From assembly GCF_000006405.1 (NCBI RefSeq), contig NW_003215766.1:589687-653686 (forward strand): a DNA stretch of 64,000 bases. The letters run 5' to 3'. Of the stretch, positions 42,420 through 55,496 are shown piece by piece. How positions within the stretch are numbered: position 1 is the first letter of the stretch; each line of letters begins with the position of its first letter. The translations under genes and the position numbers were made by a program. The stretch is from Perkinsus marinus ATCC 50983. Lineage: Eukaryota; Perkinsozoa; Perkinsida; Perkinsidae. Under the pieces are notes generated by a model, which saw only the letters and a program-made list of their open reading frames with translations, was not told the DNA's origin and did no database searches.

Positions 42420-44276
42420 TGAGATGGATGGTGATGATGGCGGGCTGGTCTCGAGGCAAGTTTAGAAGGGGTTTGCACAGCCACCACTATCACTGGAAAC
42501 ATCATTATCCTCCGAAAGGGAACACGAGTGTTTGGTTGAGTCGAAGTTGGGTGGTTGTGGAATTTTGTGGCGCGCGGTCAGGCATTGGCGGTGTGGAATA
42601 GACCGTTCAAGTCGAGGAATATCATTGCTGTGTAGTACACAGTGTGTACGCGTGTACATGAGTTTTTCTACCACATCTGCGGACACCCAGTTACCAGTCG
42701 ATATACATCGTCCTAGTGACCGTTTTGCGATGGGGACAGGCGAGGCGTTGTTTCGATGAGGGATATCTCTTAGTCTAGGCTTTTGGGGGGGCATTTCGGA
42801 AACCGAAATCAGCTGATATTGGCGAGGATGTGATAAGTTTCTGGGCATCACGTTGATCCCTCCAACCCTCTCCCTCTCCTCACTCGACCGATTCGTTACC
42901 CACGAGGGCCGATCTCAAGCAGTGAATCGGCCTGTTCTGTCGATCTCTACATATGAGCGTCTACCAACATCTCAGCCAAGTACCGCATTTGCAACCTAAA
43001 GAGTCCATTTCATGCCACCGGCATAACATTCGGCTCAGAGGTCAGAAGGAGCTGAAATTTCGTAAATGGGCAAGGTGGCAGGCATTGGAAAGAATGATTA
43101 ACTTCATGCTTCCCTACGAGGGAACTTAGAGCCTCGAGCTTGACTACGACATTTTTCTTCGTGCCCCCACCTCCCCGTGGGAACAGCACGCTGAGAAAGG
43201 TTGGATTTCAACTCTAGCTTCTAACATGTCGCATGAGCAGCTCACCTTCTTGGGGCGCGCCCGGAAACGGCGAACAGAGAGTCGGCTTGTAGGGCTCGAC
43301 TATCTATGAGACACAACTCGAGCCAACTCGAACGGCTTTCGAGGTGGCTAGGAAGCAACTGGCTGATACTGTCATGGAACGCAATGAATTGAAAATACGT
43401 CTTGCCGAATACGAGAACGTCGGGACCCCTTTGGCGATGATACCTCCAGGAATGTGTCCAAGGCTTGGACTCCAAGCTTCTGATGACAATACATTCGGGG
43501 TGTGAGAAAGATCCCATTTGATTAAACCATCCCATCCGAATAGTACCTGGCACCTAGTCATGGAGTGGATGATGGTGGATCGAGTTTTCCACTTCTAACT
43601 TCTAACTTCTAACTGTTGACTGATTTACTTTTTATCAGTTGTTCCGGCAAGACACGCGCAGAGTTACAGAAATTGATGACTTCACCGGAGCGGGGAGTGC
43701 TACTCGCAATTTGCGAGTAGCTCGATGGTGAACTGGTGTGGTAGTATTGCCACGAGGAATGAGCCCGGTTTTGACGTGTGGACCTGTACTGGGAGGTGCA
43801 GACCCTCAAACAAGGACCACGCTCTTGCAAGTGGTTCGGTGTAGGAAGATCGCTCACGCTTAAGACTGTCTCATCACGCTATGATTTTTCTGATTGGTCA
43901 ATGACGTTCACCTCCAACATCCTTGATAGAAGTATCTCAACCCTAGAGAGAGGTGTTGATATCATAGCGGCGCTATGATATCATTTTACGCGGACTCGTA
44001 TAACCTTCTGGGTTCGAGCCGTTTGATGATGAGGAGAACCTACGAATCGGAACAGTATCATCTCCGACTGTTCGTTGTCCAACATGGGGGTTCCCATACT
44101 CACCACGGTGCGTAGCCCTGCCTTGTCTAGGGGGCTATTCGAGTCGCTTCAGCGTCGGTCATCGTGGCTGAGCCCAAAATGCTCGCGTTGACCTGTTGTC
44201 ATCCTGCTGGCTCTCAAGCATAGTCTCAGTCAATCTTTGAGTTGTGTTGTGTAGTTGTAGTCCTCTAGTGAGAGAG
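42420..44276. other. 1.85-kb gene-poor region
   Basis: No supported gene. Short frames on both strands (such as 43242-43553 minus) lack family features. It contains a short tandem array of a 9-mer (cttctaact, 43589-43613) and a perfect odd hairpin at 43957-43983, listed separately. The last 250 bp are presumably the promoter of the reductase gene. Confidence 0.5.
43957..43983. repeat. Perfect hairpin, 13-bp arms, one-base centre
   Basis: The left arm TGATATCATAGCG (43957-43969) and right arm CGCTATGATATCA (43971-43983) are perfect reverse complements around G43970. Chance expectation for 13-bp arms with a one-base centre is about 0.001 per window. Same architecture as the hairpins between 53.5 and 63.4 kb. 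Confidence 0.85.
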
Positions 44277-45499
<1,223 letters not shown>

Positions 45500-46468
45500 T
45501 TCACGCTCACGGTTTCCAGTGTCGTAATTTCTTGTGCAACAGCACAGTGTCAATGAAGGGTCTACATGATACAACACTATCCTATGGGGTATCACACTTT
45601 TCGCTCTCGATTCTACCCTGATCCACCCTGCCTTCGCTCAGAGTGTAATAGTTCAGCTGTACGGCTCCTGTTGAGACCGCCATTACTCGCCATTCTTCGT
45701 ACTTCTCTCGGTCATCGAGATTCTCTGTTCATAGGCTGAACCATAAAGCCGCCGAGCGCATGGTTGAGGTGTATGAACACAACGACATTATAGGGGGTTA
45801 TCGTTCACAACAGTAATGCACAAAAGTTGCCGAGGCACAATAATACAGAATCTTCCTTCTATCGTTATGTGAGGTTTCGCCAAGTACTTGATGAGGCACC
45901 GATAGCGTACAAGGAGAATTTGGTGGAGGGCGTATACAAGCCGAAGTCTTTGATGGAAACGATAGGTTATTAGTGCCAATTTATTAATGAGTTTTGCTAG
46001 GTTAACTTCCAGTGTTGCACAGGGTGGTAGTTGACAGGCTAGCATAACCTTGCGACGTAGCCAGTACTGTATAGAGAACATTCCTCTGCGAATGAACGAG
46101 AGGAAGAGCGAGCGAGAAACGCTGAGCGAATGTGTAAACTATCAGCACGTATCGAGATGTTATGAGTGTACATGCGTCGTGTGTAAGCGGTGGATCTCCG
46201 AGTCTCGTGAGTTGATTCATGATGAATGACCTCTTCGGTTAAAGTAGCGTCACTTTTCGTACCAAGAGGCAGCCGGTCATACTGGCTGGTGAAACGCAAG
46301 CCGCTTCTAAACATTCACTCATGCGTTCATCATGACGAGCTTACATAGCAGCAAATGTACAGAAGTTCGCGACACAATGCAGTGAGGGACTTGTACACAA
46401 GATAGTTTACTGTGATCATTATCGCACTCATGGAAAACGACGGTTTGCATAGAGCTACTGTAAGCGAA
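45500..46468. other. Convergent intergenic region
   Basis: About 970 bp between the reductase stop (plus) and the stop of HAD copy A (minus). A minus-strand frame at 45788-46081 is open for 97 codons but has no family signature. Nothing else recognised. Confidence 0.4.
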
Positions 46469-47564
46469 TTAATAATGCTGCGGCTGCATTCGGCTGCTCT
46501 GATTGCCGTGGATGTCGTCCTTGGCTAGACATTGTTGGGGTTGAATGCACAGATCTAGATCCTGGTCGTAGCGTACAACTTGCGTTAAACAATCTTGTAT
46601 GAGGTATTGTTCCTGACAAGTGATAGCAGTTGATGATCAGTCCGGCCGATTCTCCCGTACCTTCCGTAGATGTTCCAGATCCGGGCGTTCCATGAATTTA
46701 AGGCTCTTGCAGAGTAACCCGGCTGGTGATGAGGAATCTATCATGGACTGTTCGTTGAACTCACGGCAAGCATATATCGCAGCCATCCGCTCATGGGCAG
46801 AGTCACCGAGGGATATAACACAGCGGCGACGCCTGAATAAAGGCCTGTTTGGAGCTGCAGGATCTCGGATGATCCTACCCAGGCAACGACGGCACATCCG
46901 CAAAGTGTGAGGCTATAGCGTGGCGAAATGCTTGCTCCTTCCACTCAAATGCCGACGCGAATCCCTGAGGGGAGCAGACGATGGTCAGCGCCCACGACGG
47001 CCGCAGCATTTTACTCTAGGCTCGAAGGTGCTTCGAGCTGAGGTGTGATAAATCATATTCACAGTTGGCAGCATTGACGGGAGAAACTTAGCACAGGTGA
47101 GAGGCAACCAACCAGTCTCGGCGTTGGTAACGATCATGACAGTACCTAAGGCGATGCGACGTCCGTCACCACGCTAACTTGATGCGCTCTACCCAGTTCC
47201 ATTGCGGCCAATAACGTTGCATTAGCGAGCTGAGCGTAAGCGTCAAGTATCTTCCGCAGCTCGTTATCAGGATCGGGGCCATCAACTCTGAGTCCCTGAG
47301 TCGCCGTGACGATACTCTGTAATACTTAAGTCACTTTGGTACTACACATTCAACGGTGAGGAAACGAGTGGGAAGGATGGTATCGTCCCAGTCGAAGATG
47401 ATAAGAGTATCCTCCTTGCAAGTGCCGGCAAACGCACTCACAATGGAAGAGTCTTCATCGCTGTCGCAGCTCGTTGTGGAACCGGTGAAGGTCGAGTCCA
47501 CGGCGCTTACGTTCCTCCTGCTGCGTTTCCTGACTGCAAATGCAAGCGTTCGCTCAGTGGGCAT
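46469..47564 (-). CDS. HAD-superfamily hydrolase-like protein, tandem copy A
   Basis: Starts MPTERTLAFAVRKRSRRNVS at 47564. HAD motif I is LIIFDWDDTILPTRF, with the nucleophile Asp and the acid Asp two residues on. Later exons read GLRVDGPDPDNELRKILDAY, AQLANATLLAAMELG; VTNAETGWLPLTCAKFLPS (motif II-like); SARSTFEP; SAFEWKEQAFRHAI; and motif IV CVISLGDSAHERMAAIYACR. The last exon is EQYLIQDCLTQVVRYDQDLD, with a stop at 46469. This order matches a HAD-like family common in alveolates and oomycetes. Reaction unknown; phosphatase activity is inferred from the motifs. About six exons with short introns. Its neighbour 1.7 kb upstream (copy B) is a near paralogue, and two segments are almost identical in DNA. 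Confidence 0.75.
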
Positions 47565-48132
47565 TTACTACTCCTTTTCCTCCTCTGTCAGGCACCGCCC
47601 AGACTTAGCTCCAACATCGAGTGGAAAGTCGCCCTCAGGAACTGTTCTCGTTAACCTACCACGATTAGGGTGTTTGAGGACCCATGCATGAATAAGCAGC
47701 AGATCACCTCTGATCAAGGCTCCTCTTCCTCTGCTCCACTGCAGAGGAGGGCGCTGGCACTGGTGCACTACTGCAGGCTCTGTCGCGAGAGACGGCATCA
47801 GTCACGTTACCAACAGAGGGCATTGGGCAATAGATTGAACAGTGTCAGAAGCTGATCATGACATTGACCACACCTTCAACGCAATGGGACGGATGTTCGG
47901 AAAGCCGACCTTGCTCAGAGTACTGGCAGGTAGCTCGAGTTTCACGATGCATGAGAAGATGAATTCAAAAGATGATACATCACACGATGCTTCGTTTGGA
48001 AATACGGCATTCTGGTCTGCGTGAGTACGCAGCAACCGCAGTCAACATATACCGTGGCACAGGTAGACTACTACCAATTGGTCAGTAGGAATATTACAAC
48101 TAAATTTGTAGTGTACGAGGGGGCTGTGAGTG
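47565..48132. other. Spacer between the tandem HAD copies
   Basis: About 570 bp between the stop of copy B and the start of copy A. Short frames in both directions, none with family features. It should contain the promoter of copy A. Confidence 0.4.
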
Positions 48133-49440
48133 TCAGCCACCATGGGCGGCCATAGTCGCCGCATTACACTGTGCGCCGGGGGCTTCATGCTGAGACACGT
48201 CACGGGAAGCAACACAGTGCTGGGGCTGAATGCATAGATCGAGGTCTTGGTCATAGCGGACAATTTGAGCTAGGCAATCTTGTATGAGGTACTGTTCCTG
48301 ACAAGTGATAGCAGTTGATGGTCAGTCCGAACGGTTCTCCCATACCTTCCGTAGATGTTCCAGATCGGGGCGTTCCATGAATTTAAGACTCTTGCAGAGT
48401 AACCCGGCTGGTGATGAGGAATCTATCATGGACTGTTCGTTGAACTCACGGCAAGCATATATCGCAGCCATCCGCTCATGGGCAGAGTCACCGAGGGATA
48501 TAACACATCGGCGACGCCTAGAGAAGAGTTGAACATGATCTCAGATCTAGATGGGCTCACCCTGGTACATAAGGAACCTCAGAGAAATGCGACACGATGG
48601 ATTGACGGAATGCTTGGTCCTTCCAGTCGAAGGCCGAAGCGAACCCCTGATAACCAATCTTAGTGAGTTGCTGAATCGATCATCAATCACCTGAGGCTCG
48701 TAGGTACTCCTGGCTGAAGTGTGATAGATGGAGTTCACTGTAGGCAAGAGAGACGGCAAAAACTTGGCACAAGTCAATGGCAACCAACCAGTTTCAGCGT
48801 TTGTTATTATGATAACGGTACCTTACAACAATGCTACAGCGACCTACAAGTGAGTGTGAGTGAGTACCTAGTTCCATAGCTGTCAACAAGGTAGCATTGG
48901 CCAGCTGTGCATAGGCGTCTAGGGTCTTCCGAAGCTCGGGGTTAGGGCAGGGGCCGTCGACCCTCAAACCCTGAACGGAAGAGCAATTGTGTGTATTCAC
49001 ATCGTTGCTGTATTTGGTACTACACATTCAACGGTGAGGAAGCGAGTGGGAAGGATGGTGTCATCCCAGTCGAAGATGATAAGAGTATCCTCCTTGCAAG
49101 TGCCGGCAAACGCACTCACAATGGAAGAGTCTTCATCACCGGTGAGAGTGGTATTCTCTTCGCTGCTTGCTGTTGAACCAACGAAGGTCGAATCAGAGAA
49201 ATTTGTGCCCCGACGGGCCCACGACCTGATACCGTGGTGGCCACAGATCGCGAAAATAAGGCAAGTTGTGGGTTTACGTGTTATACTCGGTGACACCGGC
49301 CTTCTGCCACCCTCCAAAGCCGTTAACGCCACTACTGTCAGTGCTGATGGACCTAGACACGGGGGCGTTATCGAGGCGTATGAGGAGAGTGAGGTTCCTC
49401 TACGATGCATATGAAGCAGTGGATGACCTGGAAGTCTCAT
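48133..49440 (-). CDS. HAD-superfamily hydrolase-like protein, tandem copy B
   Basis: Same family and exon order as copy A. The first open frame (to 49440) carries NFSDSTFVGSTASSEENTTL and motif I LIIFDWDDTILPTRF. Then come GLRVDGPCPNPELRKTLDAY; TNAETGWLPLTCAKFLPS; YHTSARSTYEPQ; SAFDWKDQAF; CVISLGDSAHERMAAIYACR; and EQYLIQDCLAQIVRYDQDLD, ending with a stop at 48133. The 5' end is uncertain: the 49440 ATG precedes about 70 residues without likeness to copy A, so a further intron or upstream exon is likely. All motifs are intact, so both copies look functional. Exons differ from copy A by a few residues each except the motif I and motif IV exons. Confidence 0.72.
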
Positions 49441-49773
49441 CTACCACACCGACGTGCTGTGTATCAAACCCAGCTCGCGTAGGATTGTACATAACAAGCA
49501 GAATACAAACCGTACGCTACGTAACGACAACATATAAACGTGCAGCGCCGACCGTGACGATCCACAGGAATGGCGACAGCGCAACACCCGGTCAACCGTT
49601 TTATGGCTAACAGTGATACGCTCCTTAGATGCAAGACTAGTAATGACTTCACTCCATAGAGTCCGGCACAGTTACACAGGAAAAGTGAATTAACTACTAA
49701 CTCGAGTACGCCTGAGGCGGAGAATCCACAATACTAAGTTTGTAACAGTAAGAGTACGAGGTGAAATGGTGTA
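49441..49773. other. Intergenic region upstream of HAD copy B
   Basis: About 330 bp between the start side of HAD copy B and the stop of the UFD1/zinc-finger gene, both on the minus strand. No recognised feature. Confidence 0.4.
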
Positions 49774-51610
49774 TTATTCAACGCAATGAGCAACATGGGC
49801 AGTTAGGTCAGCGAGAGTCGAGAAATCTCGTCGACCACAGACTGGGCAGGGCTCCAGTGTTTGGCTTTCAGATGCATGAACGGCTTTCATGTGCAAGTCC
49901 ATGTCCTTGAGCCGCACCAATCGTCCACACTCCGGACACACATCAGTTCGATTGCCACAACGGGCCTCGTGAACCGTAAGGCCCATGAGCCGGTCTCGGG
50001 CATCCTCTGGGCTCCTCCCCTCTATAGGCACATACAGCTTGCAGAATCGACACAAGTGTGGCCGCTGGGAACATGAGTCTCTTCGATGCGACAGCAACCC
50101 GAAGCGGCCCTGGAGGATCTGCTGCCCACAGTCCGGACACTCAATAGGAGTGTGATAGACACGGCAATGGTCAGACAGTTTCTCCTTGTCCAAGGGCAAC
50201 TTGCACACTTCGCAGTGTACATGTCGGTCCCACCGCTCTCGTCGAATCGGCTGTCGGCACTCGGGGCACTGGACGTAGAACCGCTTACAGCGCAACTCGT
50301 GCAGGGAAAGACTTGCTCTTGGGATACGGCGATGACAGTTTGAGCACGTCGCTGAATCCTCGTTATCATCTGGTGAGTCCTCGTTCTCATTCGCTGGCGA
50401 TATCTCGACCGACCGAACTGACAGCTCACATGAACCCTCGGGGTCCGAAACGCCGATGTAGATAACCTCTGGCCACGCGCTGATAGTATTGTCAGTCCCC
50501 GAAAGGTCATATTGACGCAAATACTTGTCGATGTCCTCGAGGGAAACGGACAGGGTGGGTTCCGAAGATTCTCCTGATGACCACATGTAGGACACTGGCG
50601 TGGCTTCAGTGAGGGGATAGGTGCTGACGAACACCTCACCGTTCGATGCCGAGACCACCAGCTCACGCTTGGTACCGAGACGGCCGCGGGCTTCGTCCGA
50701 CAAGACAACGCGATATTGAGGCGTCTCTCGGCTATCAGTGGTGACACCAACAGATGAACCATCGAGCTCAATGGAGCCAACGCCTTCAGCAGCCTCGATT
50801 TTGGTCGTGAGGTCGAGATCGATGTCAGCATTCACCACGCACACAGCAGGCGCGGGTTCAATCCCGGCAACATGCACATTAACACCATCAATTTCAAAAA
50901 CCTGTCCAAGTGTGAGCGTACAAAAATTGGTCGACAGAAACCTTTCGAGGACACTTCTGAAATCTCTGTAGTCACCCAATGTGGTACCAGAAGCGACCAG
51001 CTTTACCGAAGTGCACAACGGCAGGACCTTGTACCGAATGCGGACCGCTTCACCAGGCATCAACCCAAGACCACCTGCCAACTGCGGGCCGACCAGAACC
51101 TGCCCTGTGAGTGCCGAGAACTCCCGCACACCACAGTGCAGTCGAGTGTCGTTAGTAGGGTTGTAGATCTCAAACATGAGGGGAAACTTCACCTTGTCGT
51201 CACCGAACGCTTGCAACTTCTCCAATACCTACACCAAGAACCAGCATTTCACAGTAAGGCTACTGACAAGACCTTCACCTCCTGCGGAAGATCCACCCGA
51301 TCCCCTCCAAGGGCATCACTCGATAGCCACTGTAGTGACTCCTCCAAAGTGACCCCACCATCGGGCGCGCCTTGGTCACGAACCTCGTCGAAATGAGCTT
51401 TGATTTTACGCTGAGTGTTGACCTGTAGAATCTCCTCGGTCCTCGCAGCTGCCTGAGTGATTTTAGTAAACACCTTTCCAACGACGGCGATCCACCAATT
51501 ACCTCCTCACGTAGCTTTTGCTCCTGCCCTTGCCTTTTCCGAAGCTGAGCTGCCCGCTTCCGTAGCTCTGCTTTTTGTTTCTGAGCAGCTAACTTGAACT
51601 CGAAGTCCAT
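49774..51610 (-). CDS. UFD1-domain protein with C-terminal zinc fingers (PRLI-interacting factor K-like)
   Basis: Three exons: the first starts MDFEFKLAAQKQKAELRKRA at 51610, an N-terminal charged helix as in the plant UFD1/zinc-finger proteins. The second includes FTKITQAAARTEEILQVN. The third runs from about 51236 to the stop. The UFD1 domain covers KVKFPLMFEIYNPTNDTRLH, GVREFSALTGQVLVGP, GLMPGEAVRIRYKVLPLCTS and LTLGQVFEIDG. Then come tandem C2HC/TRAF-like fingers, starting CSNCHRRIPRASLSLHELRC and continuing CPECRQPIRRERWDRHVHC, CPDCGQQILQG, CPECGRLVRLKDMDLHMKAV, and last CPVCGRRDFSTLADLTAHVA. UFD1 domains bind polyubiquitin and work with the CDC48/p97 ATPase. A role in ubiquitin-dependent extraction is inferred. 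Confidence 0.88.
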
Positions 51611-51839
51611 CTTGAGCAAAACTAAGACTAAGAAAACAGATCTTCCGAACATATGCTCCCCATGATTGAATTAACGCAGCGCATCGAGCACGATCAACAA
51701 CAACTCACATGCTCAGTAATTGTTTCGTCCTATCAACGAGGTCATCGAGCCCACGTAATCCCTCCGAAAATACCGCAGAGACAAACAGAATGACGATGAA
51801 ATTCAATCGAGGAGCACCCACAGTTCGATAAATGCATGG

Positions 51840-53224
51840 TTACACCAGCGCCGTTCCGTGTCCCCTTTCAACGATATGATGATCGGCGACTATGCTGCAC
51901 ACTTGAGTGTACAGGATGCCCAACATATAAGCAGCTATGGTAGAGTCACGAGGTTGCTGTATGATTGGTTTCTCCTCTCGACGACCAGCCCCCACTCCCT
52001 TCGAGCCCTGTCTTGGGGACTTCGATGCTACATCAGAGGGGGCTACCATGCGCTTACAGCTAACTGAGCTTGTGGGGCTAGTGGCAGTATACGGCGATGT
52101 TTTGTGGCTTATGCTACGGTAGGTCTGTATGGCTTGCCTAAGCTGTTCCCTACCGGACCAAAGACCTCCACCAGGGCAGTAGTTTCCAACCCTCATATCA
52201 ACAGCGTGCTTTTGTTTCATACTTTCCTCCATGGCCCAGGCTTCAATTTCGCCGCGAATCAACGGTTGAGGGCGTTTGAGCAATACCCTAGGAGAAGGCT
52301 GCAAGGTCGACCCGCGCTTGGATAGAGGTAATCCATAACCCCAAGGTGGCCTTGATGACTTCTTGCGTTGTTTCTTTTTCTCGATGCCATCGTCAAGAGC
52401 GGCAGGCACTACTCGCGGGGGATGCAGCAAGATTTCCCTCAGGTCCCTCAGGAAATGACCATGAACATTCAGAACATCGCGGCACACACGTATCTCAACG
52501 TATCGGATGTCACACCACTCAATAGCCCTCGCCTCTTCCGAGTGAACAGGAGCGTCCATCGAGCCTCGACGAATATCAGGTAGCTGAAAGAAACGCAGTG
52601 AATTGTCCAGAAAGTCCTATCATAGTACTCGCATAAGCCAAAACCCCAGGCTACACCCAAATACAATCTCGCGAGAATCGACACTCACAGCTAACGTGCG
52701 CTGGATGAATGACTTCCGGACATACGACATGATATCGTTGGAGTTGGATGCCCAGTTCTTCCGTGTCTCGCTCACCGGGTCTATAAGACCGGACTCGCCG
52801 AAAGACGAGCCTAACAAGGAATGCCGTGTGCAACATGAGACGCTCGCACAGCGTACCACTGGTGAGGATGGTGTGGACCTCATTATCATTGGCAGGTATC
52901 TTCAATCTGCCTCGATTGACGACGTAGTAGTATCGTGAATCGAGCGTCATGACTTCATTCTCGACAAGCATGCGGCAATGAATGAAAGGACCAAGGAATG
53001 CAAGAGCATTCTCGGCGCCCCGGAGCTGCCATATATGGTTCTAACAACAGAAAGACGTGTGCAACGAGACATTCCGCCGGGGAGCTCACTTTCGCGAAGC
53101 ACTCAGGCCCGGTCTCGAATGACCTCATACGGGAACCACTGTAACGGCTCGGATTAGCTCGTTCTCTGACGGTGGAACTCACCCCGTGTACCTCAAGAAG
53201 AAAACCATGGTTTTGACCTCTCAC
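51840..53224 (-). CDS. Unrecognised conserved-looking gene, about 3 exons
   Basis: Model: first exon at 53224 (MRGQNHGFLLEVHG), an intron of about 140 nt starting gtgagttcc, then an exon reading NHIWQLRGAENALAFLGPFI, MTLDSRYYYVVNRGRLKIPA, CERLMLHTAFLVRLVFRRVR and YHVVCPEVIHPAHV. An intron starting gtgagtgtcg follows. The last exon reads AIEWCDIRYVEIRVCRDVLN, HGHFLRDLREILLHPP, a basic segment and a stop at 51840. Regular alternation of hydrophobic and charged residues suggests folded protein, but I do not recognise the family. The plus-strand frame at 52603-52938 lies across it and is judged a shadow. Exon junctions are approximate. Confidence 0.5.
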
Positions 53225-53737
53225 CTACGCACGAAAACACGCGACTGATTGTGACAAAGTTTTCACCCGTTGCTCTTTGCTTGGAGAAGGGTTTTTTCCG
53301 TGCCTCATGTCAATACAATTGAAGAGCTACGAGCAAGTTGACAGAGATCTGGCAGACTCGAGACCCGAAAATGAAAACGATTTCAGGCGAGCGACAATTT
53401 CCGGGCAACATAATCGCTCGAACAAAGCATAGCTTGCTGTCGTCACCTGGCAGATTTCTGATGTGTCGTACGTTACGGAAGAGCAAAGAGGTAAATGGGA
53501 AGCATGTGATTCATCCGGATGGCAGATTCGTTCGGTTGCAGAATGACTCTTTCAAGGGTTAAGGTGTAAGTGTTATTGACTCTGTGGCATGATGCCACTG
53601 GTATCGAGACACTGTTTCACGATTTGATGATGATGATGGACTTCGATTGAGTGCACTCTTACTCAAAACGTGAGGCGTATCAATAACAATCAGCTCTCAT
53701 AGGAGAGAGTATGCTATAGTATGACCAGAATGCAACT
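53225..53737. other. Intergenic region
   Basis: About 510 bp. A plus-strand frame at 53338-53562 is open for 74 codons without family features. A small odd hairpin (GTGGCAT g ATGCCAC) lies at 53584-53598. Confidence 0.4.
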
Positions 53738-54297
53738 TCATACACTGTTGGCGACGTCTATCACCTCTTGAGAGTAATCAGCCCTGGAAGAAAGTCCCGT
53801 TAGCCATGGAACTCCTGATATCATGGGGCGACTCACCTCTTTCTCGATAGCCATAACTTCTTCGTAACCCAAGCCATCAACAAAAATTGGACGACCAGCA
53901 CAGCGAAGATCGAAATGGTAGTTACCAGAACCACGGCCAGTATCACAGAATAGTCTGGGGTACTAGTCGGAGCTTGGGAGCCGCTCGGTTCTCCATTCGG
54001 CGGCCTGAAGGGAATAACAACACATAAGATTACAACTGGATCAACTTAGGTCAGTAAGGCTTACTCTTCAGCTGTTGTCGTTTCTTCGTCATCCCCCTCT
54101 GGAGATCCCAGCGGGGTCTCCGTGGGGATATCTCCCATTGCATCCAGCAGATCCCCAAAGGTACTGGTTTCATTGATATCGGCTAGACCCTTGTTCAGGT
54201 TAATATCTTCGATCTCTTCCTTCGAGAACAAAATCGATTCGCCCAAGACTTGGGCAATCGCGCCGAGGCAGATGACGCCGAAGATCTGCGGAGTCAT
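53738..54297 (-). CDS. Small type I membrane protein, 3 exons
   Basis: Exons 54297-54065, 54004-53837 and 53783-53738 keep phase and give 148 residues. It begins with a signal peptide (MTPQIFGVICLGAIAQVLG). A short acidic ectodomain contains one N-glycosylation sequon (NETS) and an acidic Thr-rich stalk (EGDDEETTTAEEPPN). One membrane helix follows (YSVILAVVLVTTISIFAVLV), then a basic stop-transfer segment (VTKKLWLSRKR) and a short tail. Introns are 60 and 53 nt. Architecture and exon count match the plus-strand gene at 13828-14617, suggesting one family, though sequence similarity is weak. Function unknown. Confidence 0.65.
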
Positions 54298-55088
54298 TTT
54301 AATGAGTGACGATTTAACTGTTGTGGATCACGGCGTAAGGAGAGTCATGCGATTCTTAAGAAGAATGGTCCATCAAAGTGGTAACAAGGCTAATCCAATG
54401 ATCGCTCTACACCTATATCTATATGATACACTGAATGACGCGGTCGCAGGGGTGGCGGCTAGCCAGTCCAAGTGGGCAAGAAGAATTTCTTCATTTCGAG
54501 CGGCTCGGAGGTGCTGTTGATTCAGCGATTGGCGTCCCACGGTCTTTATGCCATCTAAATTGAGGGCGTATCAGCACTACTCACATGGTATGTTCACCGG
54601 ACCCTGTCTGTTATCGAGGTTTTAGTACAACTGTTTGATGCGTTCTCTTTCTTTCAGAAGGGAAGAACGGAGATGTTTTGTTTCCAGTCCCTGACACGTT
54701 TGATTTTCGGGTTCAACTTGGAAGTTGAGTCACTTTTCAGAATAGGTACTCGGCGGATACCTATTGAGTAGCGGGTACTACCCGCTACTCATGTAATTCA
54801 AACGAGAGAGCTGTTGATTCATTCTCAACTTGCAGCATAATTATACGAATTGTGCAATAAGGACCGTCATGACGATGAAGCAGGGCCCTTGGACACGCTA
54901 CCTAGAAGGAGCTCTGAGCTCTCGCGCTGAGTCAGCGCGTATCTTCTCGCCAACTGACTAACCATTGCTCACTGCCAGCGGCAAACGGCGTCATCCTGAA
55001 ATTTTGCAATTTCATGGAGACTCTCCATTGGAGAGGAACAAGCGCAGAGCCTCGAAGTTTGAGGCTCAAACGTGATTGAGTCCAAGAT
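54298..55088. other. Intergenic region with hairpins, leading into a tandem array
   Basis: About 790 bp. It contains the perfect odd hairpin at 54765-54791 and a 7-bp-arm hairpin (gagcctc/gaggctc) near 55039. No supported gene. Confidence 0.45.
54765..54791. repeat. Perfect hairpin, 13-bp arms, one-base centre
   Basis: The left arm TGAGTAGCGGGTA (54765-54777) and right arm TACCCGCTACTCA (54779-54791) are perfect reverse complements around C54778. Confidence 0.85.
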
Positions 55089-55496
55089 GCTGCCATCTGC
55101 AACCAAGACGACGAGGGTCCTGAGAATTAAATGGCGGAACATTGTATCTGCCAGCTGCAACCAAGACGACGAGGGTCCTGAGGATTAAATGACAGAACAT
55201 TGTATCTGCCAGCTGCAATCAAGACGACGAGGGTCCTGAGGATTAAATGACGGAACATTGTATCTGCCAGCTGCAACCAAGACGACGAGGGTCCTGAGGA
55301 TTAAATGACGGAACATTGTATCTGCCAGCTGCAACCAAGACGACGAGGGTCCTGAGGATTAAATGACGGAACATTGTATCTGCCAGCTGCAACCAAGACG
55401 ACGAGGGTCCTGAGGATTAAATGACGGAACATTGTATCTACCAGCTGCAACCGAGACGACGAGGGTCCTGAGGATTAAATGACGGAACATTGTATC
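55089..55496. repeat. 58-bp tandem repeat, 7 copies
   Basis: The unit (starting gcaaccaagacgacgagggt) recurs at 55099, 55157, 55215, 55273, 55331, 55389 and 55447, exactly 58 bp apart. Copies 4-6 are identical or nearly so. Copies 1, 2, 3 and 7 carry one to three substitutions, the pattern expected when homogenisation is strongest in the middle of an array. The last copy is cut after about 50 bp. Units abut without spacers, so this is a minisatellite, not a CRISPR array. 58 is not divisible by three, and each unit contains stops. Confidence 0.95.

Noticed and set aside
43981-44060. A gggttcgagcc stretch resembling a tRNA T-arm
   Set aside because: No acceptor, D or anticodon stem could be formed around it.
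50022-50831. Second long minus-strand frame (269 codons) inside the UFD1/zinc-finger gene
   Set aside because: It is out of phase with the UFD1 and zinc-finger frame, whose motifs are unambiguous, so it is a shadow.
52603-52938. Plus-strand frame with plausible composition
   Set aside because: The opposite strand gives a better exon chain with splice sites across 51840-53224. The plus frame has no upstream or downstream partner exons.
53338-53562. Plus-strand frame of 74 codons
   Set aside because: No family signature, no splice partners and no promoter evidence.
55089-55496. Regular repeat spacing suggestive of a CRISPR array
   Set aside because: Units abut with no unique spacers, the period is 58 bp of repeat only, and the surrounding genes are eukaryotic. 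It is a minisatellite.
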